A DNA stretch of 64,000 bases from Ailanthus altissimus (lineage: Eukaryota; Streptophyta; Magnoliopsida; Sapindales; Simaroubaceae), in contig OX327703.1 in assembly GCA_946807835.1 (NCBI GenBank), positions 3,293,501 through 3,357,500 on the forward strand, written 5' to 3'. The position numbers were made by a program, and so were the translations under genes. Numbering within the stretch: the stretch's first letter is position 1; every line of letters starts with the position of its first letter. The notes under the pieces are model-generated. The model was given only the letters and a program-made list of their open reading frames with translations, was not told the origin of the DNA and did no database searches. This document shows positions 37,833 through 51,169 of this stretch, piece after piece.

Positions 37833-40800
37833 TTATGTTCCCTCCTTTTCAGGCTCTGCTGCTGGTCCAATAGAGACTAACTCTGTGTAGCATAGCTCTC
37901 TCAGTTTACTCACTATAGGTATTGCATCAATGTCTCCTATGATAGTCATTTTCTTGTCCTCCATGTCAAATGAGATTGATATAACCCCTGTAATATTACC
38001 ACAAAAGACAACTCACAGCGGTCAGTTTTCATGGTTTAAGGTCTGGTTTTCCATTCATTAGATGGAATACAACTAATTTGATGAGAGCACATAGGGTGGA
38101 ATGAAAATAAACTTTTTGCCCATCACAATTCTCTTTCTGATACACAGTTACGGGAAAGAAAATCACATATTTCCATTTTACTCACAGTAGACCAAGGAGA
38201 ACAAGGGTCTATGGTGAACTTACATACTTCTACTTAAAAACTTTCGAAGCACTTAAGCTAGAATGTTTGGTAAATACTCTTACAGCTGTGCTTTCAAAGT
38301 TAAGTTGATATTAATTCAATACCTGTAAACTCAGAGACTATGTTGAAAGCTTTTTGCTGTGCTTTGTCATCTTGTACTTCCAATTTAAGAACTATTTTCT
38401 GTTACAAAACAATAACAAGTATATTTGAGATCCACATAAAAGTATAATCAATGTAGAGCATCCAAGTCAAAGAAGAAGGTAGTAAGCTTTAAATCCAACA
38501 TGAAAGAAGCTACCACAGATCAGACTCTGAATTCTCCTGATAAATGCCAATCAAGCTCAAAGTAAATTTGTTCAGAGTATGTATCAAGGGGTATAGTGCT
38601 TGGGGAATAGGAACCTTTACTACCTTCACTTTATAGGTTGATACATCTAAATTACAGTTGCAAGAAGTGGAAAACTATAATCCCACCCATTTTCAGATTC
38701 CTCGTGGCTCTCATCATTCCCTTGTTTATTTATGCATATACATGAAATAGATAGAGATGAAGAAAGCATACCTGCTTTTACCAAAAGAACCAGACAGATA
38801 GAGAGCAAACATACCTTGGTTCTACTGCTGCAGCAGGGGCGATTGAGGGAGGAGTTTTCAGAGGTAGGTTTGTTGTGAGAGAATTTGGGAGAGGCTGTTG
38901 GCAGCTGTGGTTGCAGCCAGAGAAACTGAGAAGAAAATATCAATATAATGTAGAGAGTTAAGACATAATGAGATATTTGCAACGTGCATGCTTTAGTTTT
39001 GGGTTTTTAAGTTTCAAGTTGATTGAATAAAATTAATGGAAAGGGAACTGGATATATAATACTTGGTCAATTTGGTTTTGATGGATTTCTATATAATAAT
39101 CCACCAAGAGATCCAACTAGTTCTCTTCAGCAATTTCAGGATTACCAATCCAATCCACCCATTCACAAAACAATCAAAATTGAATCAGCTTGTTCCATTT
39201 AGATAAGATTTTGAACGCCACTACAGGCTCAGGAAGTTAAGGCACTAGACTGACATTACTAGTAAACTTGTTTATTATCTACTGCTGCATTTTTAGAGGT
39301 TTTGCATCAGTACCAATTTTAAGCATATTTGAGAAGTTACAACTCCTTGCAAGGGATCAACATAGTGCAATCCTAACAATATTTTAACAAAGCAACAACT
39401 AAACAATAGAATTGTTGATGCCACAGGGACGAAAGGTTGTCTAAGATCTAGCAATGGCTATCAAGTTTCAGACTTTTTGTGGTGAGGGATGTTGCCCAGC
39501 TTGAAAAGCAGCATATCCATATCCTCAATGCAGCCACGTAACCCCTTGTGAACGAAGTTGAAGTGTTATATTAATACTGTAGCATCATGTTGCCGTGTTG
39601 CTTAAATTTATCCTAGAAAGATGATATTGCTAGCATTTATGAATATAAAGGATGGGGCAACAAGGGATGCCACTTAAGAAACATGGACGAGTCTATTGAC
39701 AGCAGCAGGGACGGTGACCACAACAAGAGAGACTAAGAAGAGATGAATACGATTCAGGAGTCATGGTCAAGAACTTAAAGGTATCTAGTATCTTTTTCTT
39801 GGTTTTCACCTTTCAGTTTTGAGCTGGTTGATTAAAACGGACTGAGGACTGAACATATGTTTCAGAGTTGGTTCAGTTTGGTTATTACCAGATTTCTTTA
39901 GGAAAATTCACCAGGTATCCCAGTTGGTTCAATTTTTAATTTTCTCAGTCCAATTCAACCCACTGTCTTACCAAATTCAGTCAAATTTAAATTGGTTTGC
40001 TCAGTTTGGATTATGTTTTGAACATGCTTTGGGAGTGAAAGTAATAATGAATATATTTACTATCTGCAGCGACATTTTGAGAGTTTTTTCATCAATGGCA
40101 CTTTTTGGGCATATTTCAGAGACGAAAATTGTACCCCAAAGCCATTTTACCACATCAACAAGGAAAGAAGATAAAAAGATGAGGTTGTGAGAATAGAGGA
40201 TTGTCTAATTTCCGGCAACAAGCACTTCTTAAGTTAAATATCAAGTTGTATCACCAAGTGTGAACAAGAATTCAAAACGTCAACAAACCAAAAGTCATTC
40301 ATACCTTCTTTTTGTGTAACTGCTGTATGGTTGTATTAAGGTCACCCTCCCAACATCCTTTATCTAGTCCCCAATTTTGTCGTACCTCTTGTAACCTTGG
40401 CGTGTTTGAGACTCCGCGAGTGAAAATCTTCATCTTGGGACACTCTATCACAAATAAATCTTCAAGAGATGGGAATTTGAAGGTGTAATTGCCGGAACAG
40501 AAGCTTGCGAGACTTTCTAAATGCTCCAGTGACAACCATTTCAATCTGCTGAAAACAATCTCTTCTGCTATTTCTCCCTCATTTGATATTATTTCTGTCA
40601 TCAATTTACATCCATCTACCCTCAGTTTCACAAGACACACCAAACTTTTGGCAGTTGATGGGGTTACTAAGTTTTTCACTCCTTTGCAACACCATACTTC
40701 CAAAGTTGTTAGGTTCTTGAAAGATGCCAAGGGTGGCACTAGACTTACCAAATTGTCACACCACCATACTTCTAACATTTCAAGATTTTGAACAACTGAG

Positions 40801-43800
40801 TCTAGTTTGGAGTCTTGTTTCCATATGTACATCAAATCAGACAGTTCCCACAGCTTTACACTTTTTAACTGTGTTGGCATCCCAGCATGTTTATCAACTT
40901 CACCATATGAGAATATCTCTTTGTATGAACTCCCTCTTAGTTCAAGCTTTTCCAGATTGGGAAATCTCTGAAGTAAACCAATTGGAAAATGTTCTGATTT
41001 ATCATTCATGACCTCAAGAATTTTAAGGTTTCGGAAAAGGTGTTCTGGAAACTGGCCCTGGCATAGAATTGTGATGTCCTTTCCACTCAATTTCAGTTCC
41101 TCCAGGTTGGAGATAACCTGAACATCAATGGGACAAGCGCAGATTAGTGTTCCATCAAACTATTTCACAGATCATATAGAAATTATAAGCTTAATAGGGA
41201 AAAGGGGGAAAATTTTGATTTGATGGTTACACCTTAGACCAACTAGTATGTTCAGAAGTTTTTCGTATAGAACCAAATTGAATTGCAAGAAAATAGGCAC
41301 ACCTGAAAAACAATATAGTATATGACTCCCTACTTTTCCATTTTTCTACATCCTATACATTAGACCAAAGGAAAAGCCAAGAAAATGAATATTTTTCCTT
41401 GTTTTCTTCTTTCCCTCCATAGCAAATAATATTCTTGAGTAGATCTGTGCTCAGTACATTCTGGGAAATTTTAAATATGACTGAATCTTAAGTTTTGAAA
41501 ATCTATTTAATAAGTTCAATTAGCAGACTCTGAAAATAAAATCGAAACAAAATCAATGGATGGTCAAAATGATCATTTCTTGTGAGCAACAATTAAAAAA
41601 TAGAGATACCAAACGTCATTTGAATTACCAAAAATTTTGCATGTTGATAACCAATTATATGAACTAACCAATCATAAAGGTAGTCCAGATTGTAGCAACA
41701 ATCTAAAATAGGGTCAATGTTTAGCAAAATTATTAGACTCAAACACCAAACACACTTAATGATGACTTCCATAATAAATGCAAACTGGTGTCCCAGTCAA
41801 CATTAAAATGCACTTTGACTTGAAGCTGATATTTTTAGAAACTTGCAAATAATATGACCATGAACATACTTGACCAACATTGTTATGTTACAACCTTAGG
41901 TAACTTAAGTGTGGCTATAAAAAAGGGTCTCATACCTTTTCAAACGAGAAGAGGGCTTCCTGTGTTGGGAACTCAAATAGGCCCTCCTGACTATTTTCCT
42001 GGAAGCTAAGCAATTCTGAAGTAAATGTCTTTACTTTGTCACAACCATATACCTCCAACCTTTTCAACGACAGCCATTCAGAAGTATGTACTCCAGGGTA
42101 GACTGTTTTAAGTTCTGGTAAGTTCCAGAGTTTCAGGAATGTTACTTTCGGAAAGACAAACATAGCAGTTGCTTCAACTCCTGTTTCCTTTCCAACAATC
42201 TCCTCCAAAACTGTGCAGTAGCATATCTCAAGGTGCTGGAGCTGCACAAAGCTTTTAACTAAAGAGGATGGAAATAAATATTTTAATTTCTCACAGCTAT
42301 GCACAATCAAGCGGGTTAAATTTTGAACACAGGAAGACACTGCTGGAAGTTGGTTGTGCCATATCTTTTCCGTAGTAATTGCACAAACTTCCAACGTCTC
42401 CAAGTTAGGGAGCACAACCTGCAGAAAATAGTTCTTGTTTCAATTTCTTTCATATAAATTAAATAGGTGAAAAATTTTAATCATGGACATATGACATACC
42501 TTTAGGGTTAAGAATCTCTCTCTTTCTCTGTAATACGCTAACATTTAACTTCTCCATGCACAAAATTTTGTTACTACATTCTTAAAATTTAAAAATTCTT
42601 CCAAAAAGAAAAGTAGTAGAACCGAGCCTGTATCAAGCTCATTTCTTTTTAATTAAATTGCCATTCAGGCAAACCAACTGCATGTTCAATTGCAGCTATA
42701 AATTAAAGATGAAATGCTGTTTTGAGCAGCCTAAGCCTTAAGAAACTTCAAAAAGCTTCAACAATTGATGCAAAAAATGGAAGGGAAAAAAAAAATCAAT
42801 AACACAGTACAAATCACACACAAACATAGCAGAAACATTAAGGAGAAAAATAATGTAGGTAGGTACCAACTCGCAAAGGGAACCTAAAGGTGTGATGTAA
42901 TTTATATTGTGTTAAGAGTTTAGTGAGGTCAAATTCCTTTTCCCTTTCTACAAGAAATTAAGTTTCCCAATATTTATTTAACAAGTGAGAATAAGTAGAA
43001 AGCATAAAATGATAAGAGGAAAAGGCCATCGTTAACTTACCTTTTCGTTAAAAAATGGCATGGTCGTATCAAGCTCATCCCCCAAAATGACTTCACCAGA
43101 CTGAGTATGAGATGTCGCTTCCTTATGTCTTTTTCGTGAATTGGCTGGTATCTTCACTCGAGTGTAAAAGCTTGTGATCCGCGGAACAAATTTTAGAGTT
43201 AAGGAGCGCAATTGACCTAACTCAATGTTATCCGCGCCATTGTAGTTGACATTATCCTCTTTTCCAGCAGCAAAAATCTCTTTCATGTTCTTACATTTAA
43301 TCACCTGAATTGTTTGAAGTTGTGGAAGGCGTCTAGCAATGGATAATGGGATGATATTATTCAGTTTATCACAGTTTCTCACCTTTACGGTCCTCAATTC
43401 ACAGAAAGACTTTGCTGTAAGTTGAGTGTGAGATATCTTCTCCAAGTTAATCAAGTTATGAAGGACCAGAGACTCCAAAAGAGGGAAGGCATCAAGACGT
43501 ATCCATGCAGTTGAGTCAACGATACATAAAATGTAGGGATTATTTTGGACATGAAGACGCTTCAGTTGTGGAAATCCCTTGACGCCTAAATCATAAAGAA
43601 TATTCTTGATACCAGGCACTTCGTCCAAATGCAGTTCTTCTATTCCTTTCAATTGCATCATAAACTCATCCAAGCAAACACTGGTCTGGAGCTTGAGTTT
43701 TAACATTCTTGTATTCACATACTTATCAGACCAGTCCCATTCATCTCCTATGTATATTTTGTACCTCTCCAGCTTTTTGGAGAACAATCCCTTAGGCAGG

Positions 43801-45863
43801 ATCATGGGATCCTGAATATGAATTTCCAAACTGGTCAGATGAGACAAATGCTTCAACTCCAGAAGGCTAGCATTACTTCTTGCAATGTTGAGTCCTTCCA
43901 AATCCCATTCAACACACGTATTACCCATATAAAGTTCTTCTAATCGCAATAAGCTGGATATAACATTTGGGGGAATAGTTTTTAGTTTTGAACAATTGCT
44001 CAAATCTAAAAACTTTAGCCCAGTCAAGTGACCTATTTCTCTGGGCAACTGTTCAATATCAGAACGGATAAAGCTAAGGATTTCCAAATTCTTCAAGTTC
44101 CCAATGAAAGCTATGTCTCCCAACATGCATTGATCCAGACATAATGTTTCAAGGTTTTTTAGGAGATGAATTGATGATGGCAGAGACAATAACTGCATTT
44201 TAGTCAATACTAAAACTGTTAGCTTTGTCATCCCTGAGAAAAAGTTGTCAGGAATTTGGAAGAAAGGATTCTTGGAACTCATATAGAAAATTTTAAGTTC
44301 GGGAAATTCAAACTCTTGAGGAAGTTCCCCAACATTAATATCTTGAAGGGAAATTGCAGTGCAGTTTTTTAGTATATCCTTAGTCAACCATCCAATCGGA
44401 ACATTATCTCTCACTGTTAATATATGTTGATCTCTGAATGCAATTGATATGGCGACATCACAAACAATATCATGCATAGAAAATGAATCTTTGGTATGAC
44501 TGTCAATCAACAGACCAGAGTCTTTGAGCTTGTGGACCAATGCACATACTCTATCTCGTCTTTCTTGCATTCTATAAGTGCCTTCAAATAAACCCCACCC
44601 CATTCCATATTTCAACAAGTCCATAATGGGAGCATCATAGGGATGTTTAAGTAGGCTACAGAGCAAAAAGGTTAACTTGAGTTCCTCATTTTCCAAATAA
44701 TTGTAGCTCAACTCAACACTAGAATATACCAGTACATCCAATCCCTTGAATTTTCCTGCAGAAGACCTCAATTCCTCCAAAGCTTTCTTCCATGCAAACA
44801 GCGGCTTACTTCTTAATGCCTTTGCAACTGTGACAATTGCAATAGGCAAGCCACCACATTCATTGGCTATCTGAATTGCAATACATCGAAAATCACATTC
44901 TTCAATGCAATCACCAACCATTTTCATAAAAAGGCTCCAAGCTTCTTCTTGATTTAAGACAGAAACACAGTAATTATAATGAGAATGCATTTTGTGTACC
45001 AACACATCTCGACTTCTTGATGTCAATAACATTTTACATCCCCTATGAACATGTCCAAAAGGAATTCCTATGGACGCCAGATCAAGACTTGTCCAAATAT
45101 CATCCAATATAACAAGGACCTTCTCTTCTTTCCTCAAACGATGATATAGTGTCCTTGCTCTCTCAGATTCAGTCCCCTCGTGTAATTCCACATCAAGCTG
45201 ATCAGCTATTTCTCTTTGAATCTTCTTGATGTTCGAAATTGAGGATACCCATGCAAAAACCACCTCATCAAAGAGCTTCTCTGTCTTGGCTTGCTTAGCA
45301 ACTTCCTTCACTAGCCATGTCTTGCCAATGCCACCGATTCCATACACCCCAATCATGTTAACATTAGGACTTCTTAAACCGTTTAGTATATCCTTCACAG
45401 TAAACATCCTTGATTCCAAGGCCTCATAAGATGTAAGCAGGGACTCTTTTCCAACAGTACTGCAGGGAACTTTATTGAACTTTCCTTCTCCTTCTGCCTG
45501 GAGTCCAGCAACAGCCTTCATGTTCCTCACTGCTTGCTTACTGAGCTGATAGCGGATCTTTAAATTAGGACACAATCCCTTGAAACATAGCATCTTTGCC
45601 TTCTCTTTCGCTTCAACAAACCTTTGTGCTTCATCCATGATCTTATCTGCTCTAACCAGCCATTTCTCAGCGGAAGCTTCAATTCCTTCCCCATTTGTTT
45701 TAGCATTCTCAACCCTATCTCGCAGAAGCTCCCTGTAGTACTTCAGCTTTTCAACTTCTTGCTTGAGATCGTCAACGTACCTCTTGTGATTACTTACATA
45801 ACTAAACTGGCGTTCAATCGCAATAACCAACGAACTCACATCAGAAACAAGTAGTTCCACCAT
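37833..45863 (-). CDS. CC-NBS-LRR protein with C-terminal HMA domain
   Basis: Exons 45863-43041, 42418-41936, 41117-40305, 38925-38815, 38398-38323 and 37987-37833 join in frame to about 1486 aa. The N-terminal coiled coil is RPS2/RPS5-like. The NB-ARC has P-loop GIGGIGKTW (175-183), kinase-2 LVILDDIW, RNBS-B LLTSRSRD, GLPL in CGGLPIAI and MHD in FSMHDIV (463-465), so it looks competent. LRRs fill the rest of exon 1 and exons 2-3. Next come a 37-aa linker exon ending SSRTK and an HMA domain (LEVQDDKAQQKAF, then GDIDAIPIVSKLREL) without CxxC. If the third LRR intron is retained, translation stops at once (AAG GTA TGA), giving a plain CNL. The start is the ATG at 45863, after an acceptor at 45884; an upstream open extension lacks an ATG. 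The HMA link is inferred from splice phase and needs cDNA. Confidence 0.85.
39675..39732 (-). pseudogene. decayed first-type linker exon
   Basis: After a TTAG acceptor the frame reads SLLLWSPSLLLSIDSS, matching the start of the first linker exon of the TIR-CC-HMA genes (S-LLLSPSLLPFINSP). The second half and a GT donor are missing, so it is probably skipped in the CNL-HMA transcript. Confidence 0.5.
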
Positions 45864-46155
45864 TTCTAACACGTTTCCCTTTCCTAAAATAAAATAACAA
45901 AAGCAACAATCACGACGGTAACACACTAGCAAAATAGTTTTTCATTTCTTATAATTGCAGAGTTAACACAATCGTATGAGAAAGAAAAATCAATAATAAT
46001 GATGAAATATAATGCAATTAAAAAGCAATTATAATCGAGGACGGTTTACAACCGAAGATACGAAGGTCTGCAAGTAATTTTGGGATCAAACTATAGATAT
46101 CATCTAACATAGGGAGAAAGGACCAATTAATTAATTAATTAATTAATATCGATAC

Positions 46156-46440
46156 CTTGTTCATAACCTCTTCTAAACTGACGCCAATCAAGCAGAAACA
46201 CAATCAGGTCTCTGCCCCAGCGCCCACTGAATCGACTCAGACCCCGACCGCGGGTAAAACGATGCCGTCAGGCGGTGAAGATCGAGAGGCTAACTGAAGT
46301 GGACGAAGTAAAGGATTCGAGGCGATTGAATTTGAAGGAACAGAGTATGAGAGTTGACTAGAGCCATTGGTATGCTAATGCTATCGTCGTCACTTACCCA
46401 CCTTCGAGATTTGCGCGAATAAAATATATTGCGAATATTT
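46156..46440 (-). promoter_or_regulatory. 5' UTR exon and promoter of CNL-HMA gene
   Basis: In minus orientation a GC-richer stretch ends GAACAAG before a GTATC donor (exon end 46156), and an acceptor TTTTAG lies at 45884, so a 5' UTR intron of about 270 bp is likely. A TATATTTTAT word near 46420 could serve as TATA box. An (ATTA)n tract lies in the intron near 46125-46145. Confidence 0.4.
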
Positions 46441-48322
46441 TTCCACGCGTACTGTCTGTGGTTCCCCTAGTTTGATGAAATAAGTCAAAAAAACTAGTGG
46501 ACAATTAATTTAAAAAATCAATTTTTTAAATAAATTAATGCTTTTTCTATGAATTTCTTTTTTTGACGTGACTTTATAGGAATATGGAATTTTTTTATAA
46601 TGGCTGAAATTTAAGCAAATTATTTTTTTTAGACCAAAGGCAATAGATAATCTTTTATAGTTAAAGAATTTAATTGTGTTTTAAAATTATTCTTAATTTT
46701 TTATTATTTTACAAATTATAAAATCATGAATAAAGTTATTAATATTTTATTTAGTTATTTAAAATATAAGTAAAATAAAATTAATAATATTCTTTTAAAA
46801 AATAAAGATAAAATACATAAATTACAGTTGTTGGAGGCATCGATGAATTATTGAGTAATTTAAGTATTTCTTTTAAGGATTATTCTATAATTTTAAAAGG
46901 TTTTTAATAATATTAATAATAGGATTTAAATTAATTTTAGTATTATAATATAATTGTAATCTTAGTATGATAAAATGATCTCTCTTTTAAATAATTATAA
47001 AATAATCGATGAAGCGATAAAAGTAGAATTTAACTAACTTAAATTGATAAATTCAATTTTTCTAATTAAAAAAACCGCTTGGATTTCTTTGTAGTAGAAA
47101 CCATACAGTTTGATTTTTTTTTTTTTATGATTTGGATTTCATTTTTATTTGTATGAAAAACAAAATAGATCTGAACCAAAACCGATTAATTTAGTTGTTA
47201 AAAAATGTTTTCTATAAATGACAAGTGGTGGCTTATGATTGCATATACTCCAAAACTTTTTAAAAAAAAATTAATAATAATAATTAAAATATTATCTCGA
47301 ATGCTTTTAAGATAAGCTCTAATTTTAATAATTCTAACGAATTAAAAAATTAACAATAATGATTAATTATTAAAAAAATATTATATTAAAATTAACGAAA
47401 AAATAGTAATAGGGCAATTTTATATTTAAATTTTATCCAAAAAGTCCTAAAAATCCATCAATAGCAGCATCAAATCCATTGATAGTTGTAACAATGGGCA
47501 TGCTTAGTTGCACGATAGTTGTGCTTGACTGCATGCGGTGGCTACACTTAGTTGTTACAACAGAAACATAAAATATTTTTCATATTCCCAAGTCTAACAC
47601 AGATCTTCATCATCTTATTCTCAATCACTGAGCTAAACATGCATTATTATGGCTCCTCACATGGCGATTGTCCCATAGTGATTGAGTTGTCTCTCTTACA
47701 AGAACAAACTCAAAATGAAATCGGCTACAAAGTTTATTTCAAAACACAACACTTCGTCATGGACCTTTCCAATAACTAATCTCTTTAATCACAGATCTCT
47801 AGTTGTGTAAATAACTCGATCTCGTATCAACTTCTTGACTGTAGCAAAGTGCGGAATAAATTCTCATATTGAATTTATATATTGGTGAATTGGATTGAGG
47901 GGGCAACTGAGCTTTTTTTTTTTTTTAATTATATGTTTAAAAATATTTCATTATAAATTCAAACTTTTTCAATTAAATAGATGAAAAAAAAACTAGAAGA
48001 TTGTCCCAATTGCTGCCAATTTTATCTTTTCACGAGTTTTAATATAAAATCTGTTAATTTTAACTTAAGATTCTCCAATAATGATACATTACTGCCAATT
48101 TTTTAAACTCACAGAATTATAACTAAAATTAAAATCTCGAAAATAATGTCCATAATTATAATAAGTTGTTCCAAAAACTTGTTTCATTGTCATCCCTTAA
48201 TTTGCAATGTCGTGATAAATTTAAGCAGGCCTTTTTTGACTCGATAAATTTATTCAGGCCTTATTTATTGGGTCCCAAAACCTAATTATAATAACACGAT
48301 ATACTCATAATGAATTAGGCCC
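46441..48322. other. AT-rich intergenic region
   Basis: No gene recognised. Mostly AT-rich with poly-T and poly-A tracts. The open frame at 47552-47779 shows no domain. Confidence 0.45.
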
Positions 48323-48328
48323 AAGAGA

Positions 48329-48362
48329 ATATATATATATATATATCTATCTATCTATCTAT
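48329..48362. repeat. microsatellite (AT)n(CTAT)n
   Basis: About nine AT units followed by four CTAT units. Useful as a marker; no function implied. Confidence 0.9.
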
Positions 48363-48517
48363 ACCACCTTGCGCAGGAAGAAGAAACAGCAAAGCAGCTC
48401 CAAGTGCACGACACGTGATACCTCCTCGATCGTTCCATAAATAGCTGGTTTGAGAAGCGAAATGGAAAATGTATTCGGAGAAAATGGCCTAGCGGATGAA
48501 TTGCAGGCAGCAACCTG

Positions 48518-48648
48518 ATGATGAAGTATTGCGCCAGCCGACTATCGAGCTCAGCAATGGCTAACGGTAACGGATCAATCAGACGAGGGGCACAGCCATA
48601 TTTTTTGTGCATGAACGCATGGTTTTCTTCCGTTGCCTCGGCCCTCGG
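48518..48648 (+). other. possible first exon of an unidentified gene
   Basis: A GC-rich island after a CACGTG (48412-48417) and a CATAAATAGC TATA-like word (near 48437) has an ATG-ATG start reading MMKYCASRLSSSAMANGN, which is basic and Ser-rich like an organelle presequence, and a possible donor CTCGG|GTAAAA at 48648. A short upstream frame starts at 48464. No matching downstream exon was found, so it may be an orphan or truncated gene. Confidence 0.25.
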
Positions 48649-49599
48649 GTAAAATTCTTTTCCTTCGTCTATTGCTTGGTCTTTGAATTAAATGCAAATT
48701 TTAGATCATATATATTTTCTTTTTTCTTTTTAATGTAATTTTTTATTATTTTTTTAAAAAATTTGCTTTTTTTAGTCAGAATTGTTCTGTCTATGAAAAA
48801 ATTAAATAGTAGAGTTACAACTCTGGAAATTTTAGAGTTACTCCCTCCACCAAGTTAAAAAGAAAAATAAAAAACAAAATAGCCTTGACAGTAAGTCACA
48901 GGCTTACAACCAATAATCAAAAGTCTTAACACACTAAAAACTGTATTCAGAAAATAACAGGAAAGATGAATTTATTACCAAATCTAAATTCAGCTTATTC
49001 AAAATACATTTTTCAGAATTTGCAGCAAAAAAACCTGAAATGTAGCCTCTGAGATACGAAGGTAACGTGTTACAATCAAAATAGGCAAAAATTTGGATCT
49101 CAGTAATGTAGATTATTATAAAATGGTTGAAGTTTGACCTAAATACACATAGGTCTATCATGCTTTGGTAATCAAACAGAAGAGATAATTAGAAGAAAAA
49201 AAAGGGACAGAATTTGCAATTTGTATGTATAATATGTTGGCTTATCTGCCATGCTTTTTCCACTTCACTGCCACCATCAAAGAAGGAAATATGTTCAACT
49301 CTTGAAACATCTTACAACAAATCTTAATCCCACAATTTTTCTTTTTGGGGGTTTCTATACATCAACTTCACCAATAATAATCAAGTACATCACCTTTAAA
49401 AATCATAATCAAGTGATCTTCAAGTTCAAGATGAGAGCACAAGTCAGTACCTTTCCACTCCGATGCATCCCAGCAATTCTTCTTTACTCATCCCACCAAT
49501 TCTTCTTTGCTTTAGCATCTATGTCTATATATTTAAACTTGGAATGAATGCTCATCTTCTTCAACTGTTGAAAACTCTAAAGCTGAAATTCTTGAATGA
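48649..49599. other. no recognisable gene
   Basis: AT-rich sequence with poly-T tracts; open frames 48934-49161 (-) and 49251-49547 (+) show no domain. Confidence 0.4.
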
Positions 49600-50260
49600 G
49601 GGCTAAGCATTCTTCCAACTGTTAACTAGAATCAATACTCTCCCCCTTGAGTATGATAATTTCAGTGGCTGCACCATTTTCAACTGCCAATTCCTCTGTT
49701 TTAGGTAGAAAGTGAATCATTGAACTTCTAAAGAAGTATTCCAACTTTGAACATGCATGAACTGTCAAATTTCTTAGCCCCACAAAGCTCCCTTATGGAG
49801 CAATCCCCTTCCAAATACATGTCGCATTAGATACAACTTTAGTATGTTCTTTGATATCAAATATTGTTTCAATCCAAGGGCATTCACCTATTTTACAATA
49901 GTTTAGTTGGAAAGACTGTCGATGTCAAGGAGATGATCTAAATAGAAAGCAAACTTCAGGAGATGACTTCTCACCATTCACACAAATTAAGCATTTATTC
50001 CGTTGATTCTATTAAATGCCACATAGTTTGGGACTCTGAGGTAATGCTCTTGACATCATGGCCAACCACAAATTTGAATTTAGTTAGGCATTGATCCTTC
50101 CATGCTATGCTTTCTTTGAGGAATTCTTGGCATGCTCTATTTCCAGGAAAGGGAACAGAGTCAACTTTGCTGGCCTCTTCAAATCCCAGTACTGCTTTTC
50201 GTCACCTGGGTATGCAATAATACTTGTAAAGTTTCCAATTCATTCAGCCCTCATATCATA
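49600..50260 (-). pseudogene. LRR fragment of a third CNL gene
   Basis: Minus-strand translations in shifting frames match the C-terminal LRR region of At4g27190-like CNL proteins: FKFVVGHDVKSITS, then ECPWIETIFDIKEHTKVV, NATCIWKGIAP, and LRNLTVHACSKLEYFF followed by EELAVENGAATEIIILKGES. Stops and frameshifts separate the pieces, and no NB-ARC accompanies them. It is a decayed relic lying between the CNL-HMA gene and the CC-NB gene. Confidence 0.75.
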
Positions 50261-50739
50261 CCATTTGAAAATCAAATTAGGGTAACATACTCACCCTTGT
50301 AGATAGATCTGCAGAATAACAAACCACAATGAAGGAAACAACTCTGTATTGTGATCCTTCAATTGGTCTAAGCTAAATTTCACTAGTTGGATTACAATGA
50401 AAGTCACCTCAATGCATGCTCCCACACATCAAGAATTATTTCACCTCTATCAGGCCCCTCCGGTAACAATAATCACCAGCAGCAAAAAATTTCCGCACGC
50501 TTAATGGATATTCTTTTTTGATAAAAGATGGAACTTAAGAAAGATTGAAATAGTATGGGAGAACAAAAAGTTAACAAGCTGTCCACAAACTAGGATTAGC
50601 CTGAGCAGAAACTCAAAAACTATACAAAAGAAAGCTATCCACTCAATGCCAAAGACCAAGTAATATGCTGCATAAATTTCCAAAAATGAAAATCATGATA
50701 ATCAAATCCCCTCTACATTTGCACACAATAAAACATGAA

Positions 50740-51065
50740 GGAAAGAGAAACAAAGTAGCACCTCCTTTGGATAACTCAGCTGTGTTTATTCTATCTTGAG
50801 CTGCTGTCCAAGAAAATATCCGAACCTTGAGCCTTGCTCTTCCAAATTATAGCTGGTAATTCAACCTCCAAGCACTCCAAACCTCTTTTGCCTCATTGAG
50901 AGAAATACTATCCAAGAAGTTCGAGAGAAAATGGGAACTCAACCATATTCCACATTGAAATCTCCAATTCACCTCATTGAGGAGCATTCTATAAGAAATC
51001 CAAGAGAGACGAGAGCTCCTGAATTTCTCTTCTAAAATCAAGATTCCAATTCCCTTCCAAAGATG
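50740..51065 (-). mobile_element. LINE fragment (zf-RVT region)
   Basis: Minus-strand frames give a long open stretch (51041-50847) followed, after a stop, by RARLKVRIFSWTAAQDRINT, the typical zf-RVT-like segment near the C-terminus of plant LINE ORF2. Both sides are lost. Not related by sequence to the LINE at 35.5 kb at the level I can judge. Confidence 0.45.
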
Positions 51066-51169
51066 GGAATGAGTAGGAGATTCTTGATTTAGTATAGACT
51101 CGATGATACCAAGATCAGTTACAATAGAGAGTGTTATGAACTTTATCCTTTCTGATCAAGAAACCAGAT

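Noticed and set aside
40489..41011. Plus-strand frames opposite LRR exons
   Set aside because: They mirror LRR codons. The same frames recur opposite the second CNL because the LRR is conserved.
45864..45932. 23-residue N-terminal extension of the CNL
   Set aside because: The extension does not begin with ATG and crosses a good acceptor at 45884. MVELL at 45863 matches the usual start of this CNL type.
48355..48612. 85-aa minus-strand frame at the GC island
   Set aside because: The plus strand carries the promoter-like words and donor site, and the minus frame has no recognisable domain.
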